From contig CP077641.1 of NCBI GenBank assembly GCA_019056435.1, positions 4,340,001 to 4,404,000 of the forward strand: a stretch of 64,000 bases of DNA, given 5' to 3'. Source of the DNA: Stutzerimonas stutzeri. Its GTDB lineage: Bacteria > Pseudomonadota > Gammaproteobacteria > Pseudomonadales > Pseudomonadaceae. Made by a program: the position numbers and the translations under genes. The notes beneath the pieces were generated by a model that saw only the letters and a program-made list of their open reading frames with translations, made no database searches and was not told the DNA's origin. Positions 1 to 8,546 of this stretch are shown piece by piece. The first letter of the stretch is position 1. Each line of letters starts with the position of its first letter.

Positions 1-1
1 T

Positions 2-682
2 CTCTGCTCCCCAGGCAACCCCACCGGTGCACTCGTGCCGCTGGAAACCCTGAAGCGCCTCATCACGCTGGCTGACGAACATGACTTCGTGATCGCGGCC
101 GATGAATGCTACAGCGAACTCTACTTCGACGAATCGCAACCTCCAGCCGGCTTGCTGACCGCCTGCGCCGCGCTGGGGCGTGACGACTTCCGTCGTTGCG
201 TGGTCTTCCACAGCCTGTCCAAACGCTCGAACCTGCCTGGGCTGCGCTCGGGTTTCGTCGCTGGCGATGCCGAGATCCTCAAGGCCTTTCTGCTCTACCG
301 CACCTACCATGGCTGCGCGATGCCGGTGCAGACCCAGTTGGCGAGTATCGCGGCCTGGAACGACGAAGCGCATGTGCGGGCCAACCGCGAGCTGTATCGG
401 GAGAAGTTCGACGCTGTGCTGGACATCCTGGCGCCGGTCATGGACGTTCGACGCCCTGATGGCGGTTTTTACCTGTGGCCGCGAACCCCGATCGACGATC
501 AGCGCTTCACCCGCGAACTCTTCGCACGTGAGCACGTCACCGTCGTGCCGGGTTCGTACCTGTCGCGTGAGGTCGACGGCCTGAATCCTGGATCAGGCCG
601 GGTGCGCATGGCGCTCGTCGCTCCGCTGGCCGAGTGCATCGAAGCCGCCCAGCGCATCCGCGTCTTCATCGAGTCGCTGTGA
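2..682 (+). CDS. dapC: N-succinyldiaminopimelate aminotransferase, C-terminal part (start outside window)
   Basis: PLP-dependent class I/II aminotransferase that makes N-succinyl-LL-diaminopimelate in the lysine and peptidoglycan precursor pathway. The reading frame is open from base 2, so the N-terminal part lies before the window; 226 residues are visible. The fragment opens with the GNPTGA motif. The PLP lysine lies in SLSKRSN (about residue 74 of the fragment), followed by LPGLRSGF, and an arginine-rich substrate motif (RVRMAL) lies near the end. The DapC assignment rather than a generic aminotransferase rests on the nearby yffB-dapD genes on the same strand, an arrangement typical of Pseudomonas. 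Confidence 0.9.
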   Translation, partial: LCSPGNPTGALVPLETLKRLITLADEHDFVIAADECYSELYFDESQPPAGLLTACAALGRDDFRRCVVFHSLSKRSNLPGLRSGFVAGDAEILKAFLLYRTYHGCAMPVQTQLASIAAWNDEAHVRANRELYREKFDAVLDILAPVMDVRRPDGGFYLWPRTPIDDQRFTRELFAREHVTVVPGSYLSREVDGLNPGSGRVRMALVAPLAECIEAAQRIRVFIESL

Positions 683-711
683 ACCCACCGGGCGCGCTGG
701 CGCCCGGCTAC

Positions 712-861
712 TCAGGCCACGCCTGGCGGGATCATGTCCTTGCCGTAGTCGCGCAGCTTCTCCAGATTTTCAGGTTTCATGTGCTCGGGGATGTCAGCCT
801 GATCGGCTTCATCCCGCTTGTCGCGCTCCGGACCTTTCGGCTCCTGCTCGGACTCATTCAT
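712..861 (-). CDS. Small hydrophilic hypothetical protein (49 aa)
   Basis: A 49-residue charged protein with the C-terminal sequence KLRDYGKDMIPPGVA. It has no signal peptide or membrane segment. The ATG is preceded by a strong GGAGG box 5 bases upstream, which supports translation. It lies 11 bp downstream of the 81-aa gene on the same strand, so the two probably share a transcript. I do not recognise a family; similar short hydrophilic proteins are common and mostly unstudied in pseudomonads. Confidence 0.6.
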   Translation of the reverse strand: MNESEQEPKGPERDKRDEADQADIPEHMKPENLEKLRDYGKDMIPPGVA

Positions 862-872
862 GCGTACCTCCG

Positions 873-1118
873 TCAGATCGCGTGTTCTTCCCAGATCAGC
901 TCACCGGCGTCGCTGACCTCCCGCACCTTGGTCAAGGCTGCCTCCGCCGCGACGTCCGCTTCGGATGCCAAATCGTAGCGGCGACCGTTGGCTACCTTGA
1001 AGACATGGGCGTTCTCATCGGTACCGCGACGCTTGACGGCGATCACCGCCTCGAAGGCGTCATCGACCGGGACTGCCGATGAAATCGCTTCATAGTGTTC
1101 GAAATGCTTGCGTGCCAT
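873..1118 (-). CDS. Small conserved hypothetical protein (81 aa)
   Basis: An 81-residue soluble protein beginning MARKHFEHYEAISSAV and rich in charged residues. The start was chosen at the ATG with a GAGGAA ribosome site 6 bases upstream; the open frame runs further upstream but that extension covers the divergent promoter region. It has the look of the small uncharacterised DUF families of beta/gamma-proteobacteria. It probably forms a two-gene unit with the 49-aa gene downstream. Function unknown. Confidence 0.65.
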   Translation of the reverse strand: MARKHFEHYEAISSAVPVDDAFEAVIAVKRRGTDENAHVFKVANGRRYDLASEADVAAEAALTKVREVSDAGELIWEEHAI

Positions 1119-1250
1119 GGAGATTCCTCGTCGTAGCGGTGGTCCTTTGTGGACACGCCAAACCGGGAAATGATCGCAACGCCCGACGTCGCACAGGCTG
1201 AACCGCTGCCGCCCGGGCGACTCAACCAATGACGGCCAGAGGAGAACCGC

Positions 1251-1582
1251 ATGCAGATGACCGAACGCTACAGTGCCAGCGCCCCGACACGCGCCGAGGT
1301 GGACGCCCTTGATGGCGTCACCCTGCTCGAATTCGGCACCGACTGGTGTGGACATTGCCGGGCCGCACAGGCCCCTTGGCGAGCGTGCTCGCCGGGCACG
1401 AGCTGCGTCACCTGAAGATTGAGGACGGGCCGGGGCGCCCGCTGGGGCGCTCCTTTCGGGTCAAGCTGTGGCCGACGCTGATCCTTATGCGCCAGGGCGA
1501 GGAGTTGGGGCGCGTGGTACGGCCGACTCACGAGCAGCCGATCGAAGAGCTGCTCGGGTCGGGCGCGATAACCAACGAGTGA
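1251..1582 (+). CDS. Thioredoxin-family protein, frameshifted as given
   Basis: A small thioredoxin-fold protein (about 110 aa if repaired) expected to act in cytoplasmic thiol redox. The N-terminal part contains LLEFGTDWCGHCRAAQ, with the CGHC redox motif. The C-terminal half, in another frame, has KLWPTLILMRQGEE with the conserved cis-proline. The frame breaks at the run of four C at about 1373-1376; one extra C rejoins the halves into a continuous thioredoxin. The ATG has a GGAG box upstream (ggagaaccgc). It is divergent from the small-gene pair at 712-1118. The break is probably a sequencing undercall, not decay. Confidence 0.75.
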
Positions 1583-1694
1583 GATCCGATCCCGTCGCCT
1601 ACCCGACCGCCACATCCTCCCGACGGGCGGCAGGCTTCGTCCCGACATGGCATAATCCGCGACCCAGCCTGGCCGGAGAACCTGGAGCCCTGTT

Positions 1695-2066
1695 ATGCCT
1701 GATTCGAAAAATGGACTGTGCCTGTTTGGCATCAAGGCGTGCGACACCATGAAAAAGGCTCGCACCTGGCTCGACGAGCACGGACTGGACTACCGTTTCC
1801 ACGACTACAAGAGCGCCGGCATCGACCGCGCCCATCTCCAGGCCTGGTGTGACGAACACGGCTGGCAGACCATTCTCAACCGTGCCGGCACTACCTTCCG
1901 CAAGCTGGACGACGCGCAGAAGGCCGATCTCGACCAGGCCAAGGCGATCGAACTGATGCTGGCCCAGCCGTCGATGATCAAGCGCCCCGTCCTTGACCTG
2001 GGCGACAGGACATTGGTCGGCTTCAAGCCCGACACCTATGCGGCCGAGCTGGCAGCCAAGAACTGA
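1695..2066 (+). CDS. yffB: ArsC/Spx-family reductase YffB
   Basis: A 123-residue ArsC/Spx-fold protein. The single redox cysteine sits in LFGIKACDTMKKA, where classical arsenate reductases carry their catalytic cysteine; there is no second cysteine of a CxxC pair. The C-terminal part has the family motif KRPVLDLGD. It is not a resistance arsenate reductase by context: in Pseudomonas this paralogue lies between dapC and dapD, as here. The physiological substrate is not established; a glutathione-dependent reductase role has been proposed for YffB. Confidence 0.8.
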   Translation: MPDSKNGLCLFGIKACDTMKKARTWLDEHGLDYRFHDYKSAGIDRAHLQAWCDEHGWQTILNRAGTTFRKLDDAQKADLDQAKAIELMLAQPSMIKRPVLDLGDRTLVGFKPDTYAAELAAKN

Positions 2067-2108
2067 GACCCGCTCGCCGAGACGAGCGCGAACGATAAGG
2101 ATCCCTCT

Positions 2109-3143
2109 ATGAGCAACACCCTCTTCAGCCTGGCGTTCGGCGTCGGCACCCAGAACCGCCAGGGCACCTGGCTCGAAGTCTTTTACGCACAACCCCTGTT
2201 GAAACCGGCCGGCGAACTGGTCGACGCCGTCGCCCCGCTGCTGGGCTACCAGGGCGGCAACCAGGCGATCGCGATCACTACGACCCAGGCGGCCCAGCTG
2301 GCCGACGCCCTGAAGGCCATCGATCCCGTCCAGCACGCGCTATTGACCCGTCTGGCCGAAAGTCAGCGTCCGCTCGTGGCGACGCTGCTGGCCGAGGACA
2401 GCGCCCTGAGTTCGACCCCCGAGGCGTACCTCAAGCTGCACCTGATCTCCCACCGTCTGGTCAAGCCGCACGGGCTCAACCTTGCCGGCATCTTCCCGCT
2501 GCTGCCGAACGTCGCCTGGACCAACCAGGGCGCGATCGACCTGGCCGAACTGGCCGAGCGCCAGCTCGAAGCCCGCCTCAAGGGGTACCTGCTGGAAGTC
2601 GTCTCTGTCGACAAGTTCCCGAAGATGACCGACTACGTCGTCCCCGCCGGCGTGCGTATCGCCGACAGCGCCCGCATTCGCCTTGGCGCCTACGTCGGCG
2701 AAGGCACGACCGTGATGCACGAGGGCTTCATCAACTTCAACGCCGGAACCGAAGGCCCAGGCATGATCGAAGGCCGCGTCTCGGCGGGCGTCTTCGTCGG
2801 CAAGGGCTCGGACCTGGGCGGCGGCTGCTCGACCATGGGCACCCTGTCGGGCGGCGGCAATATCGTCATTTCCGTCGGTGAGGGCTGCCTGATCGGCGCC
2901 AACGCGGGCATCGGCATCCCACTGGGCGACCGCAACACCGTGGAATCCGGTCTCTATCTCACCGCAGGCACCAAGGTCAATCTGCTGGATGAACAGGGCG
3001 AACTGGTCAAGGTCGTGAAGGCGCGTGAACTCGCCGGACAAAGCGACCTGCTGTTCCGCCGCAATTCGCAGACCGGGGCGGTCGAATGCAAAACGCACAA
3101 GTCCGCGATCGAGCTGAACGAGGCGCTGCACGCGCACAACTGA
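2109..3143 (+). CDS. dapD: 2,3,4,5-tetrahydropyridine-2,6-dicarboxylate N-succinyltransferase
   Basis: Transfers succinyl from succinyl-CoA to tetrahydrodipicolinate, the step before DapC in lysine/DAP synthesis. At 344 aa it matches the long Pseudomonas form of DapD. The left-handed beta-helix region (about residues 175-290) shows repeated short hexapeptide turns such as IRLGAYVGEGTTVMHEGF and GGGCSTMGTLSGGGNIVISV. The start ATG is preceded by AAGGATCC-type purine sequence. It is 42 bp downstream of yffB, probably in one transcript with dapC and yffB. Confidence 0.95.
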   Translation: MSNTLFSLAFGVGTQNRQGTWLEVFYAQPLLKPAGELVDAVAPLLGYQGGNQAIAITTTQAAQLADALKAIDPVQHALLTRLAESQRPLVATLLAEDSALSSTPEAYLKLHLISHRLVKPHGLNLAGIFPLLPNVAWTNQGAIDLAELAERQLEARLKGYLLEVVSVDKFPKMTDYVVPAGVRIADSARIRLGAYVGEGTTVMHEGFINFNAGTEGPGMIEGRVSAGVFVGKGSDLGGGCSTMGTLSGGGNIVISVGEGCLIGANAGIGIPLGDRNTVESGLYLTAGTKVNLLDEQGELVKVVKARELAGQSDLLFRRNSQTGAVECKTHKSAIELNEALHAHN

Positions 3144-3199
3144 CCGATTAGCTCGAAGCCCTGAGCGAGCAGCTTGAAGCAGTAAAGCTCCGCTCCTGG

Positions 3200-3226
3200 C
3201 TTCCAGCTTCCAGCTTCCAGCTTCAG
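3200..3226. repeat. Short tandem heptamer repeat CTTCCAG
   Basis: Three perfect tandem copies of CTTCCAG followed by a degenerate fourth (CTTCAGG) in the dapD-csdA spacer. Just upstream are related gcttgaagc-like words. This resembles the low-complexity GCTTGAAGC/GCTTCCAGC heptamers scattered between Pseudomonas genes. No function can be read from it; replication slippage is the likely origin. Confidence 0.7.
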
Positions 3227-3236
3227 GCTTAACGCT

Positions 3237-4438
3237 ATGCTCTCTTCCCCTGGCGTGCCGACTTCCCCGCCCTGGCCGTTCTCGAAACGCAGGGCCAGAC
3301 CTATCTCGACAGTGCCGCGACGTCGCAAAAACCGCAGGCGCTGATCGACGCCCTTACCGGCTACTACACCTGCGGCACGGCGAATGTCCACCGTGCCCAG
3401 CACCAGCCCGCCGAACGCGCCACCCGCGCTTTCGAAGATGCGCGAATCAAGGTGGCACGCTGGCTGAACGCAGCCTGCCCGACCGAGATCGTCTTCACCC
3501 GGGGCGCCACCGAGGCGCTCAACCTGCTCGCCTACGGCTTGGAGCATCGGGTCACGCCCGGTGACGAGATTGTCGTCAGCGCACTGGAACACCATGCCAA
3601 CCTCCTGCCGTGGCAACAGTTGGCCAAGCGCCGTGATGCCCGGCTGGTCGTGCTGCCGCTCGATGCCAACGGCCTCATCGACCTGCAAGCGGCGCAAGAG
3701 CTCATCGGCCCGCGCACCCGCCTGCTGGCGGTCAGCCAGCTGTCCAATGTGCTCGGCGCCTGGCAACCATTGGCCGAACTCCTGCCGCTGGCCCGTGCAC
3801 AGGGCGCGCTCAGCGTGGTGGATGGCGCGCAGGGCGTGGTGCATGGGCGCCATGACATGCAGGCGCTGGACTGCGACTTCTACGTACTCTCCAGCCATAA
3901 GCTGTACGGCCCGGAAGGCGTGGGAGCGCTTTACGGCCGCGGAGAATCGCTGCTCCAGCTCAAGCATTGGCAGTTCGGCGGCGAGATGGTCCGCGTCGCC
4001 GATTACCAGAGCGCCGATTTTCACGCCGCGCCGCTGGGTTTCGAGGCAGGCACGCCGCCCATCGGTGGGGTGATCGGCCTGGGCGCGACGCTTGACTACC
4101 TGTCCAGGCTCGACGCCGCAGCAGTGACCGGCCATGAGCAGGCGCTGCACATGAAGTTGCTCGCCGGCCTGGCCGTCCGGGATGGCGTCCGGCTGCTCGG
4201 CGCCCCACAGATCGCGCTGGCCAGCTTCACCGTCGAGGGCATTCACCACGGCGACCTGGCCCACCTGCTCACCGAACAAGGCATTGCCGTGCGCAGCGGC
4301 ACCCATTGCGCGCAGCCGCTGCTGAAGACGCTGGGTGTGGAAGGCGCGACCCGCGTATCACTCGGGCTGTACAACGACGGCCTTGATCTGGAGCGTTTCT
4401 TCAGTGCGCTGGATCAGGCGCTGGAAATGCTGCGATGA
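3237..4438 (+). CDS. csdA: Cysteine desulfurase CsdA, frameshifted near start as given
   Basis: PLP enzyme that removes sulfur from cysteine as a protein persulfide and hands it to CsdE. The PLP lysine is in SSHKLYGPEG and the catalytic cysteine loop is RSGTHCAQP. The long frame lacks an upstream start; the N-terminal WRADFPAL and YLDSAATSQKPQ are in that frame, but the only good ATG (3237) is one frame off. Adding one C to the run of four C at 3247-3250 joins them to give 400 aa, the usual family length. The stop overlaps the csdE start (ATGA). Downstream are csdE and tcdA, its known partners. Confidence 0.88.
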
Positions 4439-4851
4439 GCGCGCTGCCGCACGCTGCCGAACAAACCTTGCAGCACTTTCGCGAGGCGGCGGGCTGGGAG
4501 CAGCGCGCGCGTCTGTTGATGCAGTTCGGTGATCGCCTCGCACCGCTGGCGGACCATGAGCGCGACGATGCCCACCTCGTCGCCGGCTGCGAGAGCAGGC
4601 TCTGGCTGGTCGGCGAGCGGCATGAGGATCGCTGGCAGTTTCGCGGTACCAGCGAGGCCAGGCTGTTGCGCGGCCTGCTCGCTGTGCTGCTGGTAAGGGT
4701 CAACGGCTCGAGCGCCGCCGAGCTGCAGGCGCTGGACGTGGCCGAGTGGTTCGGTCAGCTCGGCCTGTCTCGCCAGCTGTCGCCGTCGCGCGCCAACGGA
4801 ATGAATGCCGTGATCGCCCGGATGCGCGCGTTGGCAAGGCAAGGCTTCTAG
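4435..4851 (+). CDS. csdE: Sulfur acceptor protein CsdE (SufE family)
   Basis: A 138-residue SufE-type sulfur carrier that accepts persulfide from CsdA. The acceptor cysteine lies in HLVAGCESRLWL, the VxGC motif of the family. Translation is probably coupled to csdA because the start ATG overlaps the csdA stop. In E. coli CsdA-CsdE supplies sulfur for the pathway that includes TcdA, whose gene converges on csdE here with a 4-bp overlap. CsdE rather than SufE is chosen because of the csdA and tcdA context and the absence of suf genes. Confidence 0.88.
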   Translation: MSALPHAAEQTLQHFREAAGWEQRARLLMQFGDRLAPLADHERDDAHLVAGCESRLWLVGERHEDRWQFRGTSEARLLRGLLAVLLVRVNGSSAAELQALDVAEWFGQLGLSRQLSPSRANGMNAVIARMRALARQGF

Positions 4852-5654
4852 CCCTTCGCGCGCTCCGCTGGGCGCCGAGCGCCCGCGACCAGCTTGTCCA
4901 CTGCACGGGCCGCCGCAACCAGGCCGAAGCTGGCCGTGACCATCATCGCCGCACCGAAGCCGCCGGCGCAGTCGAGCTTGACACCCTCCCCGACGAAACT
5001 CTTGCTCTGGCAGACGCCGCCGTCGGGCTTCGGATAGCGCAACTGCTCGGTCGAGAACACGCAGGGCACGCTGTAGGTGCGCCCCGGCGTGCGCGAGAAA
5101 TGGTATTCGCGCCGCAGCAAGGAGCGAACCTTGGCCGCCAGCGGATCGTTGAAGGTCTTGTTCAGGTCGGTGACCTGGATCTGCGTCGGGTCCACCTGAC
5201 CGCCGGCGCCACCCGTGGCGATGATCTGGATCTTGCGGCGCTTGCACCAGGCGATCAGCGCGGCCTTGGCCGGCACGCTGTCGATGCAGTCGATGACGCA
5301 GTCAAGCTGCTCGGTGATGTAGTCAGCCATGGTGTCACGGGTCACGAAATCAGCGACGGCGTGCACCACGCAGGCCGGATTGATCGCCCGTATCCGAGAC
5401 GCCATCTCGTCGACCTTGGGCTTGCCCACTGCGCCTTCGAGCGCGTGCACCTGGCGGTTGGTATTGGTGATGCACACATCGTCGAGGTCGAACAGGCTGA
5501 TCTCGCCGACGCCGCTGCGTGCCAGCGCCTCCGCCGCCCAGGAACCGACCCCGCCGATCCCGACCACCGCGACATGCGCTGCCGCCAGTCGCTCGAGCCC
5601 TTCGGAGCCGTACAGGCGGGCAATTCCGCCGAAACGCTGATCGTCGATAGGCAT
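4848..5654 (-). CDS. tcdA: tRNA threonylcarbamoyladenosine dehydratase TcdA
   Basis: An E1-like ATP-dependent enzyme (268 aa) that cyclises t6A37 to ct6A in ANN-decoding tRNAs. The nucleotide-binding motif is VVGIGGVGSWAAEALARSG near residue 35, followed by DLDDVCITNTNRQ, as in ThiF/MoeB-type proteins. The start MPIDDQRF was chosen because a GGGGAAA box precedes it; the frame is open further upstream but into the divergent ndvB promoter. It faces csdA-csdE and ends inside the csdE stop region, so the pathway genes sit tail to tail. Confidence 0.92.
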   Translation of the reverse strand: MPIDDQRFGGIARLYGSEGLERLAAAHVAVVGIGGVGSWAAEALARSGVGEISLFDLDDVCITNTNRQVHALEGAVGKPKVDEMASRIRAINPACVVHAVADFVTRDTMADYITEQLDCVIDCIDSVPAKAALIAWCKRRKIQIIATGGAGGQVDPTQIQVTDLNKTFNDPLAAKVRSLLRREYHFSRTPGRTYSVPCVFSTEQLRYPKPDGGVCQSKSFVGEGVKLDCAGGFGAAMMVTASFGLVAAARAVDKLVAGARRPAERAKG

Positions 5655-5815
5655 GTCGATTTCCCCGGAAAAAACAGCGCCGATTATAGGTCCTCCATCC
5701 GCTGCAAAAACAGCTTGGCGCCCCACTGTACAGGCGTTCGGGCCGGGAGTAGGATGCGCGCCAGCCGGCGTTCGCCGGTCTTCCCTCTGTTCCTCCTCCT
5801 GGAACCTTCGCACCG

Positions 5816-8413
5816 ATGTCAGCTCGCAAAATGGGTCTCAACCTAGTCATGGTCGTGGCCGTGGCTTCGCTGTTCACTGGCCTCTGGGCCTGGTTCAACC
5901 AACCTCAGGAGGCGCCCGACTGGCCCGACCAGATCGCCGGCTATTCCTTTTCGCCGTTCCGCCTGCAACAGGACCCACAGGAAGGCACCTACCCCAGCGA
6001 AGACGAGATCCGTGCCGATCTCGAGCTGCTCACCAGCCAGACCGATAACATCCGCACCTACTCGGTGGACAAGGTGCTCGGCGAGATCCCGCGTCTGGCC
6101 GAAGAAGCCGGCCTGCGCGTGACCCTGGGCATCTGGTTGAGCAACGACCTGGAAGCCAACGAGGCACAGATCGAGCGCGGCATCGAGATCGCCAAGCGCG
6201 AACGCAACGTCATTCGCGTCATCGTCGGCAACGAAGCGCTGTTCCGCGAGGAAATCACCGTCGAGCAGATGATCGGCTACCTGGACCGTGTTCGCGCGGC
6301 CCTGAAAGTACCGGTTACGACCGCCGAGCAGTGGCACATCTGGGAGAAGTACCCGGAGCTGGCCAAGCATGTCGACCTGATCGCGGCCCACGTCCTGCCC
6401 TACTGGGAATTCGTGCCCCGTGAGCATTCGGTCGCCTTCGTGCTCGACAGGGCGCGTGAACTGAAGAAGGCCTTCCCGAAAAAGCCGCTGTTGCTGGCAG
6501 AAGTCGGCTGGCCGAGCAACGGTCGCACCCGTGGCGGCGCGGTCGCGGACCAGGCCGAACAGGCGCTCTACCTGCGCGAGCTGGTCAACACGCTCAATGC
6601 CAACGGCTACAACTACTTCGTCATCGAAGCCTTCGACCAGCCCTGGAAGGCCGGGGAGGAAGGTGCGGTGGGTGCCTACTGGGGCGTATTCAACGCCGAG
6701 CGGCAGCCCAAGTTCCCCCTGAGCGGCCCAGTCGTGGAGATTCCACAGTGGCACCTGCTGGCGAGCGCGTCGGGTGTACTGGCACTGCTTGCCCTGGCAT
6801 TGCTGTTGATCGACAGCAGCGCGCTGCGCCAACGCGGCCGGACCTTCCTGACGCTGGTCGCCTTCTTGGTCGCCACCATGCTGGTGTGGATCGCCTACGA
6901 CTTCAGCCAGCAGTACAGCACCTGGTTCGGCATCACGGTCGGCGTGCTGCTGGCGCTGGGCGCGCTCGGGGTGATGATCGTGCTGCTGACAGAAGCTCAT
7001 GAACTGGCCGAAACCGTCTGGAAGCGCCAGCGCGTGCGCCCGTTCCTCCCGGTCACGCAGGACAGTAGCTACCGGCCGATGGTCTCGGTGCACGTGCCCT
7101 GCTACAACGAACCGCCCGAGATGGTGAAGCAGACGCTCAATGCCCTGGCGCGCCTGGATTACCCGCACTTCGAAGTGCTGGTGATCGACAACAATACCCG
7201 CGACCCGGCGATCTGGGAGCCGGTGCAAGCCCATTGCGAGGCGCTCGGCACACGGTTCCGCTTTTTCCACGTCGCGCCACTGGCCGGCTTCAAGGGTGGC
7301 GCGCTGAACTATGCGATGCAGCACACCAGCCCGGAGGCCGAGGTCATCGCGGTGATCGATTCGGACTACTGCGTCAGCCCCAACTGGCTGAAGCAGATGG
7401 TGCCGCACTTTGCCGATCCGCAAATCGCCGTGGTGCAGTCACCGCAGGACTATCGCGACGAACACGAATCGCTGTTCAAGAAGCTCTGCTACGCCGAGTA
7501 CAAGGGTTTCTTCCACATCGGCATGGTGACCCGCAACGACCGCGACGCGATCATTCAGCACGGCACCATGACCATGACGCGCCGGTCGGTGCTCGATGAG
7601 CTCAAGTGGGCCGAGTGGTGCATCACCGAGGACGCCGAGCTCGGCCTGCGGGTGTTCCAGAAGGGTTTGTCAGCCGCCTATTCGGAGCACAGCTTCGGCA
7701 AGGGCCTGATGCCGGATACCTTCATCGATTTCAAGAAGCAACGCTTCCGCTGGGCGTACGGCGCCATGCAGATCTGCAAGCATCACCTCGCCAGCCTGCT
7801 GCTTGGCCGTGGCAACGACCTGACACGTGGGCAGCGCTACCACTTTCTCGCCGGTTGGTTGCCCTGGGTCGCAGACGGCCTGAACGTGTTCTTCACCTTT
7901 GGCGCATTGCTCTGGTCGGCGGCGATGATCATCGTGCCGAACCGGGTCGATCCGCCGCTGCTGATCTTCGCCCTGCCGCCGCTGGCATTGTTCGTGTTCA
8001 AGCTGGGCAAGATTCTGTTCCTCTACCGGCGTGCCGTGGGCGTGAACATGCGCGATGCGATGTCCGCCGCCGTGGCCGGCCTGGCCTTGTCGCACACCAT
8101 CGCCAAAGCGGTGCTGTTCGGCCTGGTGACGCGCAGCATTCCCTTCTTCCGCACGCCCAAGTTGCGCAGCAGCCACGGCGTACTGGTCGCGCTGGCCGAA
8201 GCGCGCGAGGAGGCTTTCGTCATGGTGCTGCTGTGGGGCGCCGCGCTGGGCATCACCCTCTCGCAGAAGCAACCGGGGCTGGATGTGATGTTCTGGGTCG
8301 GCGTGCTGCTGGTGCAGTCGCTGCCGTACCTGGCTGCGCTGGTGATGGCGCTGCTTTCATCCCTGCCAAAGCCGCAACCTGCACCGCTCGGCGAACCGGC
8401 CGGGATGCAGTAG
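5816..8413 (+). CDS. ndvB: GH17-GT2 glucan glucosyltransferase NdvB
   Basis: An 865-residue inner-membrane enzyme linked in P. aeruginosa to periplasmic cyclic glucans and biofilm antibiotic tolerance. After an N-terminal membrane segment comes a glycoside hydrolase 17 domain with GNEAL (about residue 138) and AEVGWPSNG (about 228). Membrane segments follow at about 315-390, then a GT2 catalytic domain with DSDY (about 515), TEDAELGLR (about 603) and QRFRWAYG (about 641). More membrane segments form the C terminus. It lies directly upstream of dapE, the same neighbourhood as PA1163-PA1162 as I recall it. Confidence 0.88.
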   Translation: MSARKMGLNLVMVVAVASLFTGLWAWFNQPQEAPDWPDQIAGYSFSPFRLQQDPQEGTYPSEDEIRADLELLTSQTDNIRTYSVDKVLGEIPRLAEEAGLRVTLGIWLSNDLEANEAQIERGIEIAKRERNVIRVIVGNEALFREEITVEQMIGYLDRVRAALKVPVTTAEQWHIWEKYPELAKHVDLIAAHVLPYWEFVPREHSVAFVLDRARELKKAFPKKPLLLAEVGWPSNGRTRGGAVADQAEQALYLRELVNTLNANGYNYFVIEAFDQPWKAGEEGAVGAYWGVFNAERQPKFPLSGPVVEIPQWHLLASASGVLALLALALLLIDSSALRQRGRTFLTLVAFLVATMLVWIAYDFSQQYSTWFGITVGVLLALGALGVMIVLLTEAHELAETVWKRQRVRPFLPVTQDSSYRPMVSVHVPCYNEPPEMVKQTLNALARLDYPHFEVLVIDNNTRDPAIWEPVQAHCEALGTRFRFFHVAPLAGFKGGALNYAMQHTSPEAEVIAVIDSDYCVSPNWLKQMVPHFADPQIAVVQSPQDYRDEHESLFKKLCYAEYKGFFHIGMVTRNDRDAIIQHGTMTMTRRSVLDELKWAEWCITEDAELGLRVFQKGLSAAYSEHSFGKGLMPDTFIDFKKQRFRWAYGAMQICKHHLASLLLGRGNDLTRGQRYHFLAGWLPWVADGLNVFFTFGALLWSAAMIIVPNRVDPPLLIFALPPLALFVFKLGKILFLYRRAVGVNMRDAMSAAVAGLALSHTIAKAVLFGLVTRSIPFFRTPKLRSSHGVLVALAEAREEAFVMVLLWGAALGITLSQKQPGLDVMFWVGVLLVQSLPYLAALVMALLSSLPKPQPAPLGEPAGMQ

Positions 8414-8546
8414 GCCAGCGCAGGGCAGCCGGGTTTCGCTCGATCGGACGACGCCCGGCGCCCCGCTCGCCGGCGCGTCGTGCAACGCCGAACACGCCGA
8501 TTTGCTTTAGTATTGGCGCCCTTTCCCCGCCTGCACCGGAGCCGTG

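Noticed and set aside
1695..2066. ArsC-like gene as an arsenic resistance gene
   Set aside because: No arsB, arsR or arsH nearby; the dapC-dapD context and single cysteine point to YffB.
3200..3226. Heptamer tandem repeat as a CRISPR or regulatory array
   Set aside because: Units are 7 bp, contiguous and without spacers; it is ordinary low-complexity intergenic sequence.
2954..4306. Long open frames antisense to dapD/csdA, and similar ones antisense to ndvB (5843-7423), copA (23432-25198), dgt (49890-51383) and RND (44505-46103)
   Set aside because: High-GC shadow frames: composition is low-complexity, rich in Arg/His/Gln/Gly, with no motifs, while the opposite strand encodes clear enzymes.
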